Shown: positions 56,342 through 64,000 of the stretch, in pieces
How positions within the stretch are numbered: the stretch's first letter is position 1
Layout of the letters: each line of letters begins with the position of its first letter
Assembly: GCF_005403045.1 (NCBI RefSeq)
Contig: NZ_BJCL01000002.1
Coordinates: forward strand, 310,001-374,000
Direction: 5' to 3'
Source of the DNA: Pseudaquabacterium pictum
Lineage (GTDB): Bacteria; Pseudomonadota; Gammaproteobacteria; Burkholderiales; Burkholderiaceae_C
DNA: 64,000 nt
The notes under the pieces: model-generated
What the model saw: only the letters and a program-made list of their open reading frames with translations
Databases searched by the model: none
What the model was told of the DNA's origin: nothing
Program-made: the position numbers and the translations under genes

Positions 56342-57232
56342 TCAGCGCCGGCGCTGCTGCCAGACCATCGCCAGGCCGGCGGCCACCAGGCACACCATGC
56401 CCACCCAGGCCAGCAGGTTGGGCACGTCGCCCCAGACCACCCAGCCCAGCAGCAGGGCCCACAGCAGGCCGACGTAGCGGAACGGCGCCACCACCGACAG
56501 CTCGGCCTGGCGGGTGGCGGCGATGATGGCGAAGTAGCCGGTCGACAGGAACACCGCTGCCAGCGCCAGCAGGCCGATGTCGCGGCCGGCCATCGGCACC
56601 GGGCCCTGCACCAGCAGCACCGCGCAGGCCAGCGCCCACACCGTGCCGGCGGTGGCCAGGGTGACCAGGATCGACGGCACGGCCGGCGGCAGGCTGCGGG
56701 TGAGCAGGTCGCGCACCGAGTACAGCACCGTGGCCGCCACCGCCAGCCAGGCATGCTGGTTGAACTGGCCCGCCTGCGGCTGCACCACCAGCAGCACGCC
56801 GATGAAGCCGCCGCCGATGGCCGCCCAGCGGGACCGGTGCACCGCCTCGCCCAGCAGCAGCCAGGCCAGCAGCGCGACAAACAGCGGCGCCGACAGGTTG
56901 ATCGCCGTCACATTGGCAAGCGGCAGGTTGAACAGCGCCGCCAGGTACAGGAAGGTGCCGGCGCCTTCGCAGGCCGCACGCCCCAGCACGCCGCGGTGCA
57001 ACAGGCTGCGCACCTGGCCCAGCACGCCCATGCGCCAGGCCACCAGGCAGATCAGGCTGATGGCGACCATGCCGCGCACCACGATCAGCTGCGCCGCCGG
57101 CACCCGCGCACCCACTGCCTTGACCAGCGCATCGTTGGCCATGAAGGCGGTCATGGCCAGCAGCATCCACCCGATGCCCTGGCGGTTGATGCGGTGGCGG
57201 TCGTCCGGCGCCAGGCCGGGGGGCTCAGTCAC
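56342..57232 (-). CDS. EamA/DMT family permease (second copy)
   Basis: 296-residue inner-membrane protein with ten hydrophobic helices in two EamA repeats. GIGWMLLAMTAFMANDALVKAVGARVPAAQ opens repeat one and AWLAVAATVLYSVRDLLTRSL opens repeat two. It is closer to the SAM/RarD-like exporters than to the first EamA gene at 39804. Its ATG lies inside the 3' end of the patatin gene (8-bp overlap), so the two are cotranscribed. Substrate unknown. Confidence 0.88.
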   Translation of the reverse strand: MTEPPGLAPDDRHRINRQGIGWMLLAMTAFMANDALVKAVGARVPAAQLIVVRGMVAISLICLVAWRMGVLGQVRSLLHRGVLGRAACEGAGTFLYLAALFNLPLANVTAINLSAPLFVALLAWLLLGEAVHRSRWAAIGGGFIGVLLVVQPQAGQFNQHAWLAVAATVLYSVRDLLTRSLPPAVPSILVTLATAGTVWALACAVLLVQGPVPMAGRDIGLLALAAVFLSTGYFAIIAATRQAELSVVAPFRYVGLLWALLLGWVVWGDVPNLLAWVGMVCLVAAGLAMVWQQRRR

Positions 57233-59120
57233 CCGTGCCGGCGGTGGCCGCAGCGGGGTCCAGCGCGCCCAGCACCTGCTGGCCGTGGGCCAGGCCCTGG
57301 GCCACGATGCTGTCGAAGCGGTGCCACTGCAGCATGCCCACCCGGTGCAGCGGCGGGTTGAAGTACAGGTCGGTCTGCTGGCGCGCCAGCCGCTGGCGCG
57401 AGCTGCTGTAGAGGATGGTGACGTTCATCAGGTACGCCACCAGCGACGGCAGCCGGTAGCGCCGCTTGCGCTTGCCGCGCAGCCGGTCGCGCAGCAGCGC
57501 CCAGGTGCCGGGCACTTCCTGCAGCTCGATGCGGCGGGGCGCATTCTGGCTCAGGTCGACGCCGATGACCTGGCCCACGCCGCGCTGGTTGCGCATCACG
57601 TCGACCGGGAAGTTGTTGAAGGTGCCGCCATCGCAGAGCAGTTCGCCGTCGTGCAGCACCGGCGGCAGCGCACCGGGGATGGCCACGCTGGCCAGCAGCG
57701 CGCGCTGCAGCGGGCCGCGACTGATGACCTGCTCGCAGGCGCGGCTGTAGTTGCTGGCCACGCAGTAGAAGGTCTTCCACAGGTCTTCGGTGTCGATCGG
57801 CGCGCCGGCCAGCGACTCGATCGCGGTGTGCACCACCCGGCGCAGCCGCCGCCCGGCGATCAGCGAGACCAGCGGCAGGAAGTTGAAGTCACCGGTGGGG
57901 TTGCCGCGGAACGCGGTGCGGGCCACCGCCAGGGTCTCGTCCAGCGGCCGGTCCAGCGCCGTCAGCGCGGCCATCACGCCGCCGATGCTGGTGCCGCCCA
58001 CCACGTCGATCTCGATGCCGCGTTCCTGCAGCGCCTGCAGGATGCCCAGGTGGGCCAGGCCGCGGGCACCGCCGCCGGCAAACACCAGGCCCACCGCGGT
58101 GCGCGCCTGCAGCCGGGCCAGCCGGGCCATGTCGCGCGGCAGCGCCGGGCGGATGTGCAGGTGGCCGGTGAGCGGGCGCCGGTCCAGCCAGCGGTGGGTG
58201 TGCAAGGGGCTGCGGCGCTCGGCCGGGTGCAGCAGCACCAGGGTCTGGGCGGCCTCGCTGCGCTGCGCGCCGCTGCCGTCGGCCGGCATCAGGAAGCGGG
58301 TCTCGCTGTCGTGCAGCTGCGGCGGCGCGTCGGCATCGGCCAGCAGCAGCAGTTCATCGCAGCGGCGGCTGCAGCGCTGCGTCCAGGGCGTGGCCTGGTC
58401 GTCGGCCAGCAGCAGCACCAGGTCGTGCGCGGCTTCCAGCGCATCCAGCGCGGCGCTGATGCGCTGCTCGGCCTGTGCATCGGCACCCACGGCGCTGCGT
58501 GCCAGGCCGGGCTGGCCCAGTTGCCGGTCGAGCTCGGCCGCATCCACCAGGCACACGCCGGCCGGCCGGCCATCGCTGCCGGTGGCCTGGGTGGCCAGCT
58601 GCGCCGCCAGGCTGGCGGCAAAGCCGGGCAGATCGATGCCGGCGGTGATCGGCAGCAGCGCCAGCACCACCGGGCGGGACTGGTCGGCACGGGGCGCCGG
58701 CGCCTGCAGGCGGTGGATCAGCTGGCGGGTCATCAGCATCGACAGCCGCGGGCTGCTGGACAGCAGCGTGTGGAAGGCCGCCTTGTCCAGCCGCACCAGC
58801 ACCGAATCACGGATGGCCACCACCGTGGCCGAGCGCGGCTGGTCGGTGTAGAGGCTCATCTCGCCGATGATCTGGCCGCGGGCCATCTCGCGCACCACCT
58901 GCTCCTGGCCGTCGTCGCCGCGCACATAGGCGCGCAAGCGGCCGCTGATGGCGAGGTACATCGCATCGCCCAGGTCGCCCTGGCGCATCAGCGTCTGGCC
59001 GCCCGGCACGGTGAGCCATGCGAGGCTGCGTTCCAGCAGCGCCAGGGCATCGGGTTCCAGGGGGCCCAGCAGGGCATGGAGATGGCGGTGGAGCAGGTCG
59101 TCCTGGAACTTCGGATGCAT
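57225..59120 (-). CDS. Cyclic-nucleotide-sensing patatin-like phospholipase (NTE family)
   Basis: 631 residues. A cNMP-binding domain (about 20-130; MYLAISGRLRAYV and GEMSLYTDQPRSATVVA) is followed by a region of about 190 residues resembling the SAM-like/ATPase-like linker of NTE proteins. The patatin domain follows, with oxyanion loop GGGARG at 349-354, catalytic Ser378 in GGTSIGG, and catalytic Asp in CDGGTFNNFPVDV. It is a serine lysophospholipase/esterase expected at the inner membrane. The residue set for cAMP (RSA in the phosphate-binding cassette) is present. It is 57 bp after emrB. Confidence 0.9.
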   Translation of the reverse strand: MHPKFQDDLLHRHLHALLGPLEPDALALLERSLAWLTVPGGQTLMRQGDLGDAMYLAISGRLRAYVRGDDGQEQVVREMARGQIIGEMSLYTDQPRSATVVAIRDSVLVRLDKAAFHTLLSSSPRLSMLMTRQLIHRLQAPAPRADQSRPVVLALLPITAGIDLPGFAASLAAQLATQATGSDGRPAGVCLVDAAELDRQLGQPGLARSAVGADAQAEQRISAALDALEAAHDLVLLLADDQATPWTQRCSRRCDELLLLADADAPPQLHDSETRFLMPADGSGAQRSEAAQTLVLLHPAERRSPLHTHRWLDRRPLTGHLHIRPALPRDMARLARLQARTAVGLVFAGGGARGLAHLGILQALQERGIEIDVVGGTSIGGVMAALTALDRPLDETLAVARTAFRGNPTGDFNFLPLVSLIAGRRLRRVVHTAIESLAGAPIDTEDLWKTFYCVASNYSRACEQVISRGPLQRALLASVAIPGALPPVLHDGELLCDGGTFNNFPVDVMRNQRGVGQVIGVDLSQNAPRRIELQEVPGTWALLRDRLRGKRKRRYRLPSLVAYLMNVTILYSSSRQRLARQQTDLYFNPPLHRVGMLQWHRFDSIVAQGLAHGQQVLGALDPAAATAGTGD

Positions 59121-59139
59121 GGGGTACGGAATGGTCAGG

Positions 59140-59162
59140 GCATGCGGGCAACAACCGCATGC
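59140..59162. terminator. Stem-loop between emrB and the patatin gene
   Basis: GCATGCGG / CCGCATGC form an 8-bp perfect stem with a 7-nt loop in the 57-bp gap. There is no T-run on either strand, so it may be an mRNA-stabilising or processing structure, or a weak terminator for the efflux operon. Confidence 0.35.
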
Positions 59163-59177
59163 CGCATTGGAACGGAT

Positions 59178-60740
59178 TCAGCCGGGCTTGCCAGCCGGGA
59201 TTGCCACGGGGGCCACCGGCGCGGGCCGGCGGGTCAGCCAGATCAGCGCGATCAGGCCCAGGAACAGCCAGGCCGAGACCAGGAAGATGTCGTCGGCCGC
59301 GCGGGTGTGGGCCTGCTGGTCGATCAGCCGCGTGACCTGGGCCAGCGCGGCGGCCTCGCTCAGGCCGGCGGCCTGCAGCCCGGCCAGCGCGCTGGCCAGC
59401 GCGGCGCTGCCCGGCTGCAGCTGCTCCACCAGATGGGCGTGGTGCATGACGGCGCGCGACTCCCACACCGTGGTGGCGATCGACGCCCCCATCGCGCCGG
59501 AGGCGATGCGCACGAAGGTGGACAGCCCCGCCGCAGCCGGCAGCCGTGCCTGCGGGATGCCGGCCAGGCTGATGGTGGTGAGCGGGATGAAGTAGAACGC
59601 CAGCCCCGCACCTTGCAGCAGGGTGGGCACCATGATGGTGGCGATGTCGGTCTGCGGCGTGAAGCCCGAACGCATCCACATCACCACGGCGAAGACCACG
59701 AAGCCGGCCGTGGTCATCCAGCGCGGATCCCACTGCGTCACCTTGCGGCCTGCCAGCGGCGACAGCAGGATGGCCAGCACGCCCACCGGCGCCAGCGCCA
59801 TGCCGGCCTGGGTGGCGGTGTAGCCCATCCACTGCTGCAGCCACAACGGCAACAGCACCACATTGCCCAGGAACAGGCCGTAGCCGATGCCGGTGACCAG
59901 CACGCCGACGCAGAAGTTGCGCTGCCCGAACAGCCGCAGGTCGACCACCGGATGGGCGTCGGTCAGCTCCCAGGCGATGAACACCGCCAGGCCGATCACC
60001 GCCACCACCGCCAGCACCACGATCTCGGTGCTCTCGAACCAGTCGGCCTCGGGGCCCAGGTCCAGCACCAGTTGCATCGCGCCCACGCCCAGCACCAGCA
60101 GGGCCAGCCCGATGGTGTCGATCGGCAGGCGGCGGGTAGGGGTTTCGCGCGCGCGGTACAGGCCCCACCCCACGGCAGCCGCCAGCAGGCCCACGGGCAG
60201 GTTGATGAAGAAGATCCAGGGCCAGCTGAGGTTGTCGGTCAGCCAGCCACCGAGCAGCGGGCCGACCACCGGCGCCACCAGGGTGGTCATGCCCCAGAAG
60301 GCCAGCGCGCGGCCGGCCTGCGCGCGCGGATAGCTGGCCATCAGCAGCGTCTGCGACAGCGGCATCAGCGGGCCGGCCACTAGGCCCTGCAGCACCCGGG
60401 CGGCCACCAGCATCTCCAGCGAGGTGGCGAGGCCGCAGAGCATGGAGGCCAGCACGAACAGCAGCACGCTGGTGGTCCACAGCCGCACCGCGCCGAAGCG
60501 CTGGGTCAGCCAGCCGGTCAGCGGCACGGCGATGGCATTGGCCACGCCGAAGCTGGTGATCACCCAGGTGGCCTGCGACGGGCTGGCGCCCAGGTCGCCG
60601 GCGATCGCCGGGATCGACACATTGGCGATCGACGAATCGAGCACGTTCATGAAGGTGGCCAGCGACAGCGCCACCGTGCCCAGCACCCGCGCGCTGCCCT
60701 GCAGCGGCGGGTGTTCCACCGGAACCGGCGGGGCGGCCAT
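59178..60740 (-). CDS. emrB: Multidrug efflux MFS transporter EmrB (DHA2 family)
   Basis: 520-residue inner-membrane proton/drug antiporter with 14 predicted helices. DHA2 signatures are visible: ATFMNVLDSSIANVSIPAIAGDLG (motif D1), WLTQRFGAVRLW (motif A), and ASYPRAQAGRALAFWGMTTLVAPVVGPLLGGWLTD (motif C, key APVVGPLLGG). The ATG shares its A with the emrA stop (TGATG), so translation is coupled. With EmrA and a NodT outer-membrane factor it makes a tripartite pump across both membranes. Confidence 0.95.
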   Translation of the reverse strand: MAAPPVPVEHPPLQGSARVLGTVALSLATFMNVLDSSIANVSIPAIAGDLGASPSQATWVITSFGVANAIAVPLTGWLTQRFGAVRLWTTSVLLFVLASMLCGLATSLEMLVAARVLQGLVAGPLMPLSQTLLMASYPRAQAGRALAFWGMTTLVAPVVGPLLGGWLTDNLSWPWIFFINLPVGLLAAAVGWGLYRARETPTRRLPIDTIGLALLVLGVGAMQLVLDLGPEADWFESTEIVVLAVVAVIGLAVFIAWELTDAHPVVDLRLFGQRNFCVGVLVTGIGYGLFLGNVVLLPLWLQQWMGYTATQAGMALAPVGVLAILLSPLAGRKVTQWDPRWMTTAGFVVFAVVMWMRSGFTPQTDIATIMVPTLLQGAGLAFYFIPLTTISLAGIPQARLPAAAGLSTFVRIASGAMGASIATTVWESRAVMHHAHLVEQLQPGSAALASALAGLQAAGLSEAAALAQVTRLIDQQAHTRAADDIFLVSAWLFLGLIALIWLTRRPAPVAPVAIPAGKPG

Positions 60741-62017
60741 CAGCGGCGCGCCGGGCCTGCGGCGCGCGCCGCCGGGCCGCCGTGGGCGGCGATGATGCGG
60801 GCCACCTCGGCATCGGCCGCGGCGGTGAGCACGTCGAACACCGCGGTCTGGGCCACCGGCACACTGCGGGCGGCGGTGGCCAGCGTTGCGCCGGCAGGGT
60901 CGGACACATCCACCGACACCAGCATCGACAGGCCCAGCCGCAGCGGGTGCCTGGCCAGCTCGGCCGCATCCAGCGTGATGCGCACCGGCACCCGCTGCAC
61001 CACCTTGATCCAGTTGCCGGTGGCGTTCTGCGCCGGCAGCAGCGCAAAGGCCGCGCCGGTGCCGGCGCCCAGGCCGGCCACCCGGCCGGTGTACTGCACC
61101 TGGCGGCCGTAGACATCGGCCGTGAGGGTGGCGCGCTGGCCGATGCGCAGCCGCGCCAGCTGCGGCTCCTTGAAGTTGGCGTCGACCCACAGCTGGTCCA
61201 GTGCCACCACTGTCATCAACGGCGTGCCGGCGGCCACCCGCTGGCCGATCTGCACCTGGCGCTTGGCCACCACGCCGGCCAGCGGCGCCGGCAGCGTGCT
61301 GCGGCGCAGCGCCAGGTAGGCCTCGCGCACCCGGGCGGCGGCCTCGGCCACCGCCGGCTGCTGGGCCAGGGCCACCCCCTCGGTCTGGGTCTGCTGCGCG
61401 GCCAGGGCTTCGCGGGCGGTGGCCAGCGCGGCCTGGGCCGCGGCCTGGCTGCTGCGGGCGGCGGCCAGCTGGGCCTGGGCATGGGCGAACTCTTCCTGGC
61501 CCACCGCGCCGCTGGCCACCAGCGGCGCCCGGCGGGCCACGTCGGCCTGGGCGCGGGCCAGCTCGCTGGCGGTGCGCGCCAGCTCGGCCTCGCGCTGGCC
61601 GATCTGCGCGGCCAGGGTGGCGCTGTTGGCATAGGTGCCGCGCAGGCCGCGCACCGTCTGCGCCAGCTGCGCCTCGGCACGGGCCAGCGCCACCTGGGCA
61701 TCGGCGGCATCGAGCCTGACCAGCGGCGCACCAGCGGTCACCGGGTCGGTCTCGTCGGCCAGGATGGCCACCACCGTGCCGGCCACCTGCGGCGTGATCT
61801 GCACCACATTGCCCTGCACATAGGCGTTGTCGGTGGTCTCGTTGTGGCGGCCTTCCAGCCAGTGCCAGGCGGCCCAGCCGGCGCCGGCCAGCAGCACGGC
61901 CAGGCCGATCAGGCCCAGCACGCGGCGGCGGGTGGCGGGTGCGGCCTGCGGCGGCGAAGCGCCCGGTGTGGCGCTGGGCGCGGCGGGGGCGGCAGGTGCG
62001 GGGGCGGTGTCGGCCAT
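60740..62017 (-). CDS. emrA: EmrA-type membrane fusion (periplasmic adaptor) protein
   Basis: 425 residues. A cytoplasmic Pro/Ala-rich start, one transmembrane helix (VLGLIGLAVLLAGAGWAAWHWL), then the adaptor fold: a biotinyl-lipoyl-like half motif TDNAYVQGNVVQITPQVAGTVVAIL, a long coiled-coil hairpin (about 95-220, rich in Ala/Gln/Glu heptads), and the second half APLAGVVAKRQVQIGQRVAAGTPLM. The TDNAYV signature is characteristic of EmrA/FarA. It starts 35 bp after the outer-membrane factor gene and couples to emrB. Confidence 0.95.
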   Translation of the reverse strand: MADTAPAPAAPAAPSATPGASPPQAAPATRRRVLGLIGLAVLLAGAGWAAWHWLEGRHNETTDNAYVQGNVVQITPQVAGTVVAILADETDPVTAGAPLVRLDAADAQVALARAEAQLAQTVRGLRGTYANSATLAAQIGQREAELARTASELARAQADVARRAPLVASGAVGQEEFAHAQAQLAAARSSQAAAQAALATAREALAAQQTQTEGVALAQQPAVAEAAARVREAYLALRRSTLPAPLAGVVAKRQVQIGQRVAAGTPLMTVVALDQLWVDANFKEPQLARLRIGQRATLTADVYGRQVQYTGRVAGLGAGTGAAFALLPAQNATGNWIKVVQRVPVRITLDAAELARHPLRLGLSMLVSVDVSDPAGATLATAARSVPVAQTAVFDVLTAAADAEVARIIAAHGGPAARAAGPARR

Positions 62018-62052
62018 GGGAGCTTGGAGGGGGCGTGGCGCGGCCGCTGGCG

Positions 62053-63507
62053 TCAGCGGCTGGCGGTGTGGGTGGTGGCGGGCACGGCCGCGGCGGTGGC
62101 CGGGCTGTCGGCCCAGCCGCCGCCCAGGGCCTGGGCCAGGGCGGCCTGGGCCTCCAGCTGGCGGGCCTGCAGATCCAGCGCCTGGGCCTGCTGGGCCAGC
62201 AGCAGCGCATCGGCCTGCAGCACCGGCAGGCGGTTGCCGAGACCGGCGGCAAAGCGCTGCTGGGCGATGGCGCGGGCATCGGCCAGCGCAGCCTGGGCCT
62301 GCGCCTGCTCGGCCTGCTGCTGGGCCAGGCTGCGCAGGCTGGCGGCGGCATCGGCCACCTCGCGGGCGGCATCCAGCACCGCGGCGTTGTAGGCGGCCAC
62401 CGCGGCATCGGCCTCGGCGGCGCGGCCGCGCAGCTGGGCGCGCAGCACGCCGCCGTCGAACAGCGGCAGGCGCAGCGCCGGGCCGACGCTGAGCTGGCGG
62501 CTGCCCAGGTTCAGCAGCCGGTCCAGGCCCAGCGCGTTCAGGCCGACGGCGGCATTGAGGTTGATGTCGGGGTAGAAATCGGCCCGCGCGGCGGCCACGC
62601 CCTGGGCGGCAGCTTCCACCCGCCAGCGGGCGGCCACCACATCGGCGCGGCGGCCCAGCAGGTCGGCGCCCAGGTGCGCCGGCGGCAGCGCCAGGCGCAG
62701 CGCGGCCAGCTGCGGCGCGGCGGCATCCAGCGCCTGCGGCGCCTGGCCGCTGAGGGCTGCCAGCCGGTGGCGGGCAGCGGCGATCTGGCCATCCAGTGCG
62801 GCGATCTGGCCGCGGGCTTCAGGCACCGGGCCGTCGGCGCTGCGCAGGGCGCCCTGGGTGTCGAGCCCGGCGGCCACCCGCTGGGCCGTCAGGTCCCGCA
62901 GGGCCTGGCGCTGGGCCTGGGCCTGGGTGGCGATGTCGCGCTGGGCCAGCAGCCGGGCCAGGCCCACCCAGGCCTGGGTGAGCTGGGCGGCCAGCAGGCT
63001 GCGCGCAGCCTGGGCCTCGGCGGCGGCGGCGCGATGGCGGCCGATGGCGGCGGCCAGCGCCGCATCGTGCTTGCCGAAGAAATCCAGCGCCAGGTGGCCA
63101 CTGGCCTGGATGCTGGCGGTGTTGCGCACGCTGCCGGCCACCGCCGGCGGGATCAGCCCGTTACCGCTGAAGCGCTGGCGGGTGGCATCGGCCGACAGCC
63201 CGGCCTGCGGGCCCTGACCGCCCTGCACCAGGGCCACCGCGGCATCGGCCACGGCCAGCCGGGCGGCGGCGGCCTGGAGGCCGGGCTGGCCGGCCAGGGC
63301 GGTGTCGACCAGGGCATCCAGTGCCGGGTCGCCCAGCGCCGTCCACCAGCGGGTGTCGGGAAAGGCGCCGGCCGCGTCGCCCAGGCCGGCGGCCGACGGG
63401 GCCAGCAACGGCGCCTGGGCGATGGGCGGGCCGGGCTGGGCGCAGCCGGCCAGCAGCGCCGCAGCAGCCAGTGCGGTCGCCAGGGTCTGGCGCGGGGCAG
63501 CTGTCAT
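62053..63507 (-). CDS. NodT-family outer-membrane efflux lipoprotein
   Basis: 484 residues. A lipoprotein signal with lipobox LLAGC (Cys22) is followed by the WWTALGDPALDALVDTALAGQPGL start typical of NodT/OprM factors. Two OEP repeats form the beta-barrel and alpha-barrel channel; the conserved ADLLGRRADVVAARWRVEAA (key LLxRRPDV-like, here LLGRRADV) begins the second repeat. The start at ATG 63507 overlaps the marR stop by 4 bp. It provides the exit duct for EmrA-EmrB. Confidence 0.93.
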   Translation of the reverse strand: MTAAPRQTLATALAAAALLAGCAQPGPPIAQAPLLAPSAAGLGDAAGAFPDTRWWTALGDPALDALVDTALAGQPGLQAAAARLAVADAAVALVQGGQGPQAGLSADATRQRFSGNGLIPPAVAGSVRNTASIQASGHLALDFFGKHDAALAAAIGRHRAAAAEAQAARSLLAAQLTQAWVGLARLLAQRDIATQAQAQRQALRDLTAQRVAAGLDTQGALRSADGPVPEARGQIAALDGQIAAARHRLAALSGQAPQALDAAAPQLAALRLALPPAHLGADLLGRRADVVAARWRVEAAAQGVAAARADFYPDINLNAAVGLNALGLDRLLNLGSRQLSVGPALRLPLFDGGVLRAQLRGRAAEADAAVAAYNAAVLDAAREVADAAASLRSLAQQQAEQAQAQAALADARAIAQQRFAAGLGNRLPVLQADALLLAQQAQALDLQARQLEAQAALAQALGGGWADSPATAAAVPATTHTASR

Positions 63508-63989
63508 GCCGGCTCCCGCAGCGTGTCGCCATTGGCCAGCAGGCGGTGCAGCAGGCCGATCAGCTGCTGCCACTCGGCCGGGCTGAAGCCGGCCAGGTGG
63601 GCATTGAGCACCTGCACGGCCACCGGCGGCACCAGTGCGGCGGCGGCACGCCCGCTCTCGGTCAGCACCAGGGTGACGACACGGCGGTCGGCCGCCGAGC
63701 GCTCGCGCCGCAGCAGGCCCTTGGCCTCCAGCCGGTCGACGGCGCGGGTCATCGCGCCGGGGTCGATGGCCTGGTCGCGCGCCAGTGCGGCGATGGTGGT
63801 GCAGCCGCCATGGGCGATGCGCACCAGCGGCAGCCACTGCGCCTGGGTCAGGTCATGCGGTGCCAGCTCGCGGTCGATGGTCTGGCGGATCGACTGCAGG
63901 GCCCGCTTCATCAGCAGGCCGATGTTGTTGTCAGGCCGGATCGTCTCGGGCGTGTAGAAGGCGGCGGTGGTCGGGGCAGGATCGGCCAT
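63504..63989 (-). CDS. MarR-family transcriptional regulator of the efflux operon
   Basis: 161-residue winged-helix regulator, first gene of marR-nodT-emrA-emrB. The DNA-binding region is visible as TTIAALARDQAIDPGAMTRAVDRLEAKGLLRRERSAADRRVVTLVLTESG, with the recognition helix MTRAVDRLEAKGL and the wing RSAADRRVV. By analogy with EmrR it probably represses its own operon until a drug-like ligand binds. The start ATG 63989 lies 5 nt after AATAAT, which is at the window end and could be a -10 box. The operator would lie outside the window. Confidence 0.93.
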   Translation of the reverse strand: MADPAPTTAAFYTPETIRPDNNIGLLMKRALQSIRQTIDRELAPHDLTQAQWLPLVRIAHGGCTTIAALARDQAIDPGAMTRAVDRLEAKGLLRRERSAADRRVVTLVLTESGRAAAALVPPVAVQVLNAHLAGFSPAEWQQLIGLLHRLLANGDTLREPA

Positions 63990-64000
63990 CGCACATTATT

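Noticed and set aside
58567-58690. A P-loop ATPase domain in the middle of the patatin protein
   Set aside because: The segment VVLALLPITAGIDLPGFAAS has no GxxxxGK(S/T); it is at most a degenerate relic.
56577-60383. A 1268-codon open frame on the plus strand
   Set aside because: It is antisense to EamA, patatin and emrB, all of which have full family motifs; the long frame is an effect of GC-rich codon use.

Overview
The window is 64 kb of GC-rich chromosomal DNA packed with housekeeping and metabolic genes. It most likely comes from a betaproteobacterium of the order Burkholderiales, near the Rubrivivax/Leptothrix/Ideonella type. Support for this is the gene order rpsO-pnp-quinone oxidoreductase-tpiA-secG-tRNA-Leu-nuoABCDEF..., a PEP-CTERM protein, a DUF1415 protein, the high GC content, and protein sequences typical of that group. 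The lineage is inferred from remembered gene orders, not from a database search. I see no phage, insertion sequence, CRISPR array or island. The accessory flavour is limited to transporters, a haloperoxidase and an efflux operon.

Layout. 1-11201 (minus): the respiratory complex I operon nuoA to nuoL (nuoL runs off the left edge), preceded by tRNA-Leu(GAG). 11368-17688 (minus): secG, tpiA, a PIG3-type quinone oxidoreductase, pnp, rpsO and an aminotransferase. 17849-19334: a small heat-shock protein (plus) meeting tsaD (minus) tail to tail. 19494-22875 (plus): a nitrate/sulfonate-type ABC importer with a textbook sigma-54 promoter. It is followed by a second sigma-54-like promoter aimed at an approximately 92-nt structured, terminated, apparently non-coding segment. 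22993-30369: histidine phosphatase, SOUL protein, queG, tsaE, amiC, an OmpA-like protein, gamma-glutamyltransferase and DedA. 30426-40682: mutL, vanadium-type haloperoxidase, tyrosine phosphatase, a pseudouridine synthase-MFS-miaA-ABC ATPase operon, an AAA ATPase and an EamA permease. 40801-46550: PEP-CTERM protein, secreted hypothetical protein, dusC, azlD-azlC-metallo-hydrolase operon, RIO kinase-DUF1415-Cys-rich mini-protein operon. 46624-56319: DsbA-fold isomerase, FtsX-type permease plus AttH/CrtC-like lipocalin, degenerate GGDEF protein, acyl-CoA hydrolase/transferase, YhgE/Pip-type membrane protein. 56342-63989 (minus): EamA permease, cyclic-nucleotide-sensing patatin, and a marR-nodT-emrA-emrB multidrug efflux operon.

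The most interesting signals are regulatory. (1) A candidate nitrogen-controlled small RNA at 22784-22875 lies directly behind the nitrate importer. It has its own sigma-54-type promoter, three stem-loops, an exposed anti-Shine-Dalgarno hexamer and a strong terminator. (2) Many operon-leading genes carry a -10-like hexamer only 6-8 nt before the ATG, which predicts widespread leaderless transcription. In two divergent gaps the two -10 boxes are arms of a perfect inverted repeat. (3) Three in-frame 33-bp-spaced start codons stand in front of an orphan ABC ATPase whose likely permease lies about 9 kb away. (4) A Burkholderiales-type dispersed repeat seems to have been inserted between a leaderless promoter and an AAA ATPase gene. 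(5) A strong terminator-like hairpin sits 39 nt before nuoA.
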